Assembly: GCA_946479405.1 (NCBI GenBank)
Contig: CAMLGD010000117.1
Location: 1-10,052, forward strand
Source: an uncultured Vogesella sp.
GTDB lineage: Bacteria; Pseudomonadota; Gammaproteobacteria; Burkholderiales; Chromobacteriaceae
Length of the DNA stretch: 10,052 bases
Direction of reading: 5' to 3'
In this document: piece after piece, positions 6,888 through 10,052 of the stretch
How the letters are laid out: each line of letters opens with the position of its first letter
How positions within the stretch are numbered: the stretch's first letter is position 1
Program-made: the position numbers and the translations under genes
Notes under the pieces: generated by a model
Seen by the model: only the letters and a program-made list of their open reading frames with translations
Databases searched by the model: none
What the model was told of the DNA's origin: nothing

Positions 6888-8420
6888 ATGCGTATCGCGC
6901 GGCTCGCCAAGATCGTTGCCACTTTCTATCGTTACGGCCTGGACGACTTCCTGGCCGACCGTCCCCGCGTGCGGCTGTTGCACTGGCTGTTCCGCCTGAC
7001 GCCGGTGCCGCGCGACCTGTCGCAGCCGCGGCCGGTGCGCGTGCGGCTGGCGCTTGAAAGCCTGGGGCCGATCTTCGTCAAGTTTGGCCAGGTGCTGTCC
7101 ACCCGCCGCGACCTGCTGCCGGAAGACTACGCCGACGAGCTGGCGCGGTTGCAGGACAAGGTGCCGCCGTTCGATTCCGCCACCGCGCGCGCGGTGATCG
7201 AACAGAGCCTGGGGCGGCCGATTGCCGCGTTGTACGACGAGTTCGACGATGTACCGGTGGCCAGCGCCTCGGTGGCGCAGGTGCACCGCGCGCGGCTGCA
7301 TGGCCAGGATGGCAAGCCGGGGCTGCCGGTGGCGGTGAAGGTGCTGCGGCCGGCCATCAAGCCGGTCATCGAGCAGGATCTGGCGTTGATGGCGGTGCTG
7401 GCCGGGCTGGTGGAACGCTTCCTGCCGGACGGCAAGCGGCTGAAGCCGCGCGAGGTGGTGGCCGAATTCGACCGCCACCTGCACGACGAGCTGGACCTGA
7501 TGCACGAGGCCGGCAACGCCAGCCAGCTGCACCGCAACTTCATCGGCAGCGACATGCTGATCGTGCCGGAGGTGTACTACGACTACAGCAGCCGCGACGT
7601 GCTGACGCTGGAGTGGATGGACGGCATCCCGGTGGGGCAGATCGAGCGCCTGCGCGAGGCCGGCGTCGACCTGAAAAAGCTCAGCCGCTTCGGCGTGGAA
7701 ATCTTCTTCACCCAGGTGTTTCGCCACGGCTTCTTCCACGCCGACATGCACCCGGGCAATATCTTTGTCGCCGACGACGGCCGCTATATCGCGCTGGATT
7801 TCGGCATCGTCGGCAGTCTCACCGAAACCGACAAGCACTATCTGGCGGTGAATTTCCTCGCGTTTTTCAACCGCGACTACCACCGCGTGGCCACCGCCCA
7901 CATCGAATCCGGCTGGGTGCCGAAAGAAACCCGCGCCGAGGAGCTGGAAGCGGCGGTGCGTACCGTGTGTGAGCCGATCTTCAACAAGCCGCTGTCGCAG
8001 ATATCCTTCGGCATGGTGCTGCTGCGGCTGTTTGAAACCAGCCGCCGTTTCAACGTGGAAATCCAGCCGCAGCTGGTGTTGCTGCAGAAAACGCTGCTCA
8101 ATATCGAGGGCCTGGGGCGGCAGCTGGACCCGCATCTGGACCTGTGGGATACCGCCAAGCCGTTCCTGACCAAATGGATGAACGAGCAGATCGGCTGGCG
8201 CGGCCTGCTGCGCACGCTCAAGCACGAGGCGCCGCAATGGGCCACCACCTTGCCGGCGCTGCCGCGCAAGCTGAACGAGGCCCTGTCCGGCCAGACCACC
8301 GAACTGCTGGTGCAGGGCTATATCCAGCTGATGCGCGAGCAGAAGCGGCAGAACTTCCTGTTGCTGCTGATTGCCTTACTATTGGTGGTGCTGCTGGTCA
8401 TCGGCTGGGTTGGCCGCTAA
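6888..8420 (+). CDS. ubiB: Ubiquinone biosynthesis protein UbiB (ABC1/ADCK-like kinase fold)
   Basis: UbiB is an atypical kinase-fold ATPase at the inner membrane needed for ubiquinone synthesis, thought to help extract or deliver lipid-soluble intermediates. The protein is 510 residues. Family hallmarks are the KxGQ motif [14 protein letters not shown] (65-78), the alanine-rich loop ASASVAQVH (125-133) replacing a kinase P-loop, K151, the ExD motif in [11 protein letters not shown] (E201, D203), [10 protein letters not shown] (284-293) and DFG (304-306). One strong C-terminal membrane segment (about 487-507) is visible. The ATG at 6888 gives the family N-terminus ([20 protein letters not shown]). 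In-frame ATGs at 6819 and 6840 exist, but 6819 overlaps the -10 box and neither has a ribosome site. No clear Shine-Dalgarno precedes 6888 either, suggesting modest translation. Confidence 0.97.
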   Translation: MRIARLAKIVATFYRYGLDDFLADRPRVRLLHWLFRLTPVPRDLSQPRPVRVRLALESLGPIFVKFGQVLSTRRDLLPEDYADELARLQDKVPPFDSATARAVIEQSLGRPIAALYDEFDDVPVASASVAQVHRARLHGQDGKPGLPVAVKVLRPAIKPVIEQDLALMAVLAGLVERFLPDGKRLKPREVVAEFDRHLHDELDLMHEAGNASQLHRNFIGSDMLIVPEVYYDYSSRDVLTLEWMDGIPVGQIERLREAGVDLKKLSRFGVEIFFTQVFRHGFFHADMHPGNIFVADDGRYIALDFGIVGSLTETDKHYLAVNFLAFFNRDYHRVATAHIESGWVPKETRAEELEAAVRTVCEPIFNKPLSQISFGMVLLRLFETSRRFNVEIQPQLVLLQKTLLNIEGLGRQLDPHLDLWDTAKPFLTKWMNEQIGWRGLLRTLKHEAPQWATTLPALPRKLNEALSGQTTELLVQGYIQLMREQKRQNFLLLLIALLLVVLLVIGWVGR

Positions 8421-8443
8421 CTGATCCCTGCAACAACACAACC

Positions 8444-8482
8444 CGGCTGGGCTGGCGTCAGAGGCGTCACCCCAGCCGTTTT
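8444..8482 (+). terminator. Putative ubiB terminator hairpin (segments A and B)
   Basis: CGGCTGGG (8444-8451, segment A) pairs perfectly with CCCAGCCG (8471-8478, segment B), followed at once by TTTT (8479-8482). The loop of 19 bases is large, and a second GGCTGG at 8450-8455 offers a shifted pairing. It sits 23 bases after the ubiB stop. The short T-tract and the large loop make it a moderate terminator. Segment B can alternatively pair with a downstream segment, described separately. Confidence 0.6.
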
Positions 8483-8509
8483 CACGTCGGCAGACGGCTG
8501 GGGTAACGC
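8464..8509 (+). promoter_or_regulatory. Alternative hairpin (segments B and C) upstream of ndh
   Basis: CCCCAGCCG (8470-8478) pairs perfectly with CGGCTGGGG (8495-8503). The stem extends outward through A8469-T8504, one C/A mismatch, and four more pairs (8464-8467 with 8506-8509), giving 14 pairs in 15 with a 16-base loop. It uses segment B and would prevent the A-B terminator from forming. It has no T-tract of its own and ends 23 bases before the ndh start. Read together, the layout is that of a terminator/antiterminator switch; whether it works that way is inference. Confidence 0.45.
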
Positions 8510-8532
8510 ATTCTGATCATCAAGGAGTTGCC

Positions 8533-9840
8533 ATGTTGAGTCGTTCTGCTGCCTTACCCAGTATTGTCATCGTCGGCGGCGGCGCCGGCGGCCTGGAGCT
8601 GGCTACTCGCCTGGGCCGCCAGCTGGGCGTGCGCCACAAGGCGCGCATCGTGCTGGTGGATGGATCGCCGACCCATATCTGGAAACCGCTGCTGCACGAG
8701 GTGGCCACCGGTGCCTTGAACACCGGCGAGGACGAAGTGAACTACTTTGCCCATGGCTACCGCAATGGCTACGAGTTCGAGTTCGGCTACATGCAGGCGC
8801 TGGACCGTCGCCGGCGCACGATTCAGCTGGCGGCCATCCATGGCCACGATGGCGAGCTGCTGAGCCCGGCGCGCGAGGTCGGCTACGACTGGCTGGTGCT
8901 GGCGGTGGGGGCGGAGGCCAACGATTTCGGCACCCCCGGCGTGCATGAGCATGCCATGCAGCTGAATACGCCGGCCGATGCCGAGCGGTTGCGCCACCGG
9001 TTACTGGAGTTGTCGTTCAAGTGCAGCAGCGGGCAGCAGGCCGATCTCAACATCGCCATCGTCGGTGGTGGCGCTACGGGGGTAGAGCTGGCGGCCGAGC
9101 TGAACCACACCGTGCGCGAAATGCATGTCTATGGCGCCCGGCTGCAGCCGGCGCAGGTGCACATCAGCGTGATCGAGGGCGGTGAGCGCGTGTTGGCGGC
9201 GGCACCGCCGTCGCTGTCCGCCTATGCGCAGGAACAGTTGGCCGCCCGCCATGTGCGGGTGCTGACCAATAGCCGGGTGGCGGCGGTAACTGCGAGCGGC
9301 GTGGCGCTGCAGGATGGCAGCCAGGTCAATGCCGACATCACGGTATGGGCGGCCGGGGTGAAGGCGCCGGGCTGGCTGGCGGCGCTGGATGGCCTGGCGG
9401 TGAACGGCATCAACCAGCTGCAGGTGGACGAGCGCCTGCGCTGCGCCGGCCAGGACACTATCTACGCGCTGGGCGATTGCGCGGCTTGCGACGGCGGCAA
9501 TGGCCGCCCGCTGCCGGCCACCGCGCAAGTGGCGCATCAGCAGGCGAAGTGGCTGGCCACCGAACTGCAGCAGCGGCTGGCTGGACAGCAGGCGGCGCCG
9601 TTCCAGTTCAAGCCGCAGGGCATGATGGTGTCGCTGGGCAAGCACACCGCGGTGGGTAGCCTGGCAGCCATCGTCGGCCCCAAGCGCGACTACTACGTGG
9701 AAGGGCGTGGCGCCAAGCTGATCTACGCCTCGCTATACCGCATGCACCAGGCGGCGGTGCACGGCTGGCTGCTGGCCACGCTGCTGTTCATCGGCGACAA
9801 GCTGCGGCGGGTGGCCAAGCCAGCGTTGAAGCTGCACTAG
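8533..9840 (+). CDS. ndh: Type II NADH:quinone dehydrogenase (NDH-2)
   Basis: NDH-2 is a peripheral membrane flavoprotein that passes electrons from NADH to ubiquinone or menaquinone without pumping protons. The protein is 435 residues, essentially the E. coli length (434). It has the FAD Rossmann motif IVIVGGGAGGLELATRLG (11-28), the NADH Rossmann motif IAIVGGGATGVELAAEL (174-190), the FAD-contacting YALGDCA (311-317) and the quinone-site-like AQVAHQQA (331-338). The C-terminal part (about 385-425) is amphipathic, as expected for membrane attachment. No signal peptide is present. A strong AAGGAG lies five bases before the ATG. It follows ubiB in the same direction with 112 bases between; no convincing separate promoter was found, so it may be expressed by read-through past the hairpins there. 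Confidence 0.94.
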   Translation: MLSRSAALPSIVIVGGGAGGLELATRLGRQLGVRHKARIVLVDGSPTHIWKPLLHEVATGALNTGEDEVNYFAHGYRNGYEFEFGYMQALDRRRRTIQLAAIHGHDGELLSPAREVGYDWLVLAVGAEANDFGTPGVHEHAMQLNTPADAERLRHRLLELSFKCSSGQQADLNIAIVGGGATGVELAAELNHTVREMHVYGARLQPAQVHISVIEGGERVLAAAPPSLSAYAQEQLAARHVRVLTNSRVAAVTASGVALQDGSQVNADITVWAAGVKAPGWLAALDGLAVNGINQLQVDERLRCAGQDTIYALGDCAACDGGNGRPLPATAQVAHQQAKWLATELQQRLAGQQAAPFQFKPQGMMVSLGKHTAVGSLAAIVGPKRDYYVEGRGAKLIYASLYRMHQAAVHGWLLATLLFIGDKLRRVAKPALKLH

Positions 9841-9862
9841 CTGCTGATCTGCCGCCGTAACG

Positions 9863-9888
9863 ACAAGGCCGCCCATGGGCGGCCTTGT
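9863..9888. terminator. 26-base perfect palindrome after ndh, likely transcription terminator
   Basis: The two halves ACAAGGCCGCCCA and TGGGCGGCCTTGT are exact complements, so a stem of up to 11 bp with a small loop can form on either strand. It lies 22 bases after the ndh stop and 32 bases after the stop of the convergent gene at the right edge. T-tracts are poor on both sides (only TTT at 9891-9893 on the plus strand), so it may work as a barrier or RNA-stabilising hairpin as well as a terminator for both genes. Confidence 0.65.
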
Positions 9889-9897
9889 GCTTTGCGA

Positions 9898-9917
9898 TGC
9901 GGCCAACGTTGGCCGCA
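9898..9917. repeat. 20-base perfect palindrome: head-to-head pair of the 10-mer TGCGGCCAAC/GTTGGCCGCA
   Basis: TGCGGCCAAC is immediately followed by its exact complement GTTGGCCGCA. It lies between the ndh palindrome and the stop codon of the convergent right-edge gene. The same 10-mer recurs singly at six other places in the window (3002-3011, 3339-3348, 4799-4808, 6014-6023, 6427-6436, 6856-6865). The palindrome can form a hairpin after the minus-strand gene, but no T-tract follows it on that strand. It may be part of a shared termination region and a copy of a dispersed short motif. Confidence 0.6.
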
Positions 9918-9920
9918 GCC

Positions 9921-10052
9921 TCAATACATCCAGTAATGCCAGCCCCACAGCAGCAGCCCGGCGGCCAGTGCCCAGCAGGCGGTGGCGGCGAGCAGGGTGA
10001 TTGGCAGCGATAGTCTTGTCGCCAGCCCGTACACCGCCAGCAGGTAGACGGC
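9921..10052 (-). CDS. Hydrophobic membrane protein, C-terminal fragment (cut by window edge)
   Basis: The minus-strand frame running in from the right edge gives 43 residues ending at a TGA (9921-9923). The stretch is strongly hydrophobic, with segments such as AVYLLAVYGLATRL and LLAATACWALAAGLLLWGW, ending in WHYWMY. It looks like one or two membrane helices at the C-terminus of an integral membrane protein. Competing frames here are not hydrophobic or do not end sensibly. I do not recognise the family from this fragment. It converges on ndh and shares the palindromic region between them. Confidence 0.55.
   Translation of the reverse strand, partial: AVYLLAVYGLATRLSLPITLLAATACWALAAGLLLWGWHYWMY

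Noticed and set aside
6756..8237. Minus-strand open frame of 493 codons opposite ubiB
   Set aside because: His/Gln/Arg-rich shadow sequence with no domain; it also overlaps the ubiB promoter and part of the ubiJ terminator.
8484..8503. CAGACGGC-like stretch resembling part of a Neisseria DNA uptake sequence
   Set aside because: It lacks the full TTCAGACGGC core and is explained by the hairpin with 8470-8478.

Overview
The window looks like chromosomal core DNA from a GC-rich betaproteobacterium. The closest fit is the Neisseriales/Chromobacteriaceae side (Chromobacterium, Vogesella, Aquitalea-like). This rests on gene content, protein style and gene order (aroQ-accB-accC; queA-DUF971-ubiE), not on a database match. 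I saw no mobile element, CRISPR array, tRNA, rRNA or prophage gene, and no canonical Neisseria DNA uptake sequence.

Left part (1-2336, minus strand): an aroQ-accB-accC operon. It encodes type II dehydroquinase and the biotin carrier and biotin carboxylase subunits of acetyl-CoA carboxylase. accC runs off the left edge. A hairpin lies between accB and accC. A divergent intergenic region (2337-2615) carries a good TATAAT box for the rightward genes and an inverted repeat near the aroQ start.

Centre (2616-5963, plus strand): queA (tRNA queuosine), a small DUF971 gene, ubiE (ubiquinone/menaquinone C-methyltransferase) and a VanY-like M15 peptidase form a tightly packed, partly overlapping run. 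An outer-membrane lipoprotein with a glycine zipper and an OmpA peptidoglycan-binding domain follows 27 bases later.

Right part (5964-9840, plus strand): ubiJ (SCP2-fold accessory factor), a textbook intrinsic terminator, then ubiB with its own promoter. Next come a set of competing hairpins and ndh (type II NADH:quinone dehydrogenase). Quinone synthesis (ubiE, ubiJ, ubiB) and a quinone-using enzyme (ndh) are therefore clustered, but a cell-envelope pair sits between ubiE and ubiJ. ndh faces the 3' end of a minus-strand membrane protein cut by the right edge; two perfect palindromes lie between them.

Most genes are ordinary housekeeping genes. The best leads are non-coding: (1) the 10-mer GTTGGCCGCA (or its complement), which I found at seven sites in all reading contexts, including a head-to-head pair between convergent genes, a layout reminiscent of DNA uptake sequences; and (2) three complementary segments before ndh that can fold as a terminator or as a longer alternative hairpin.
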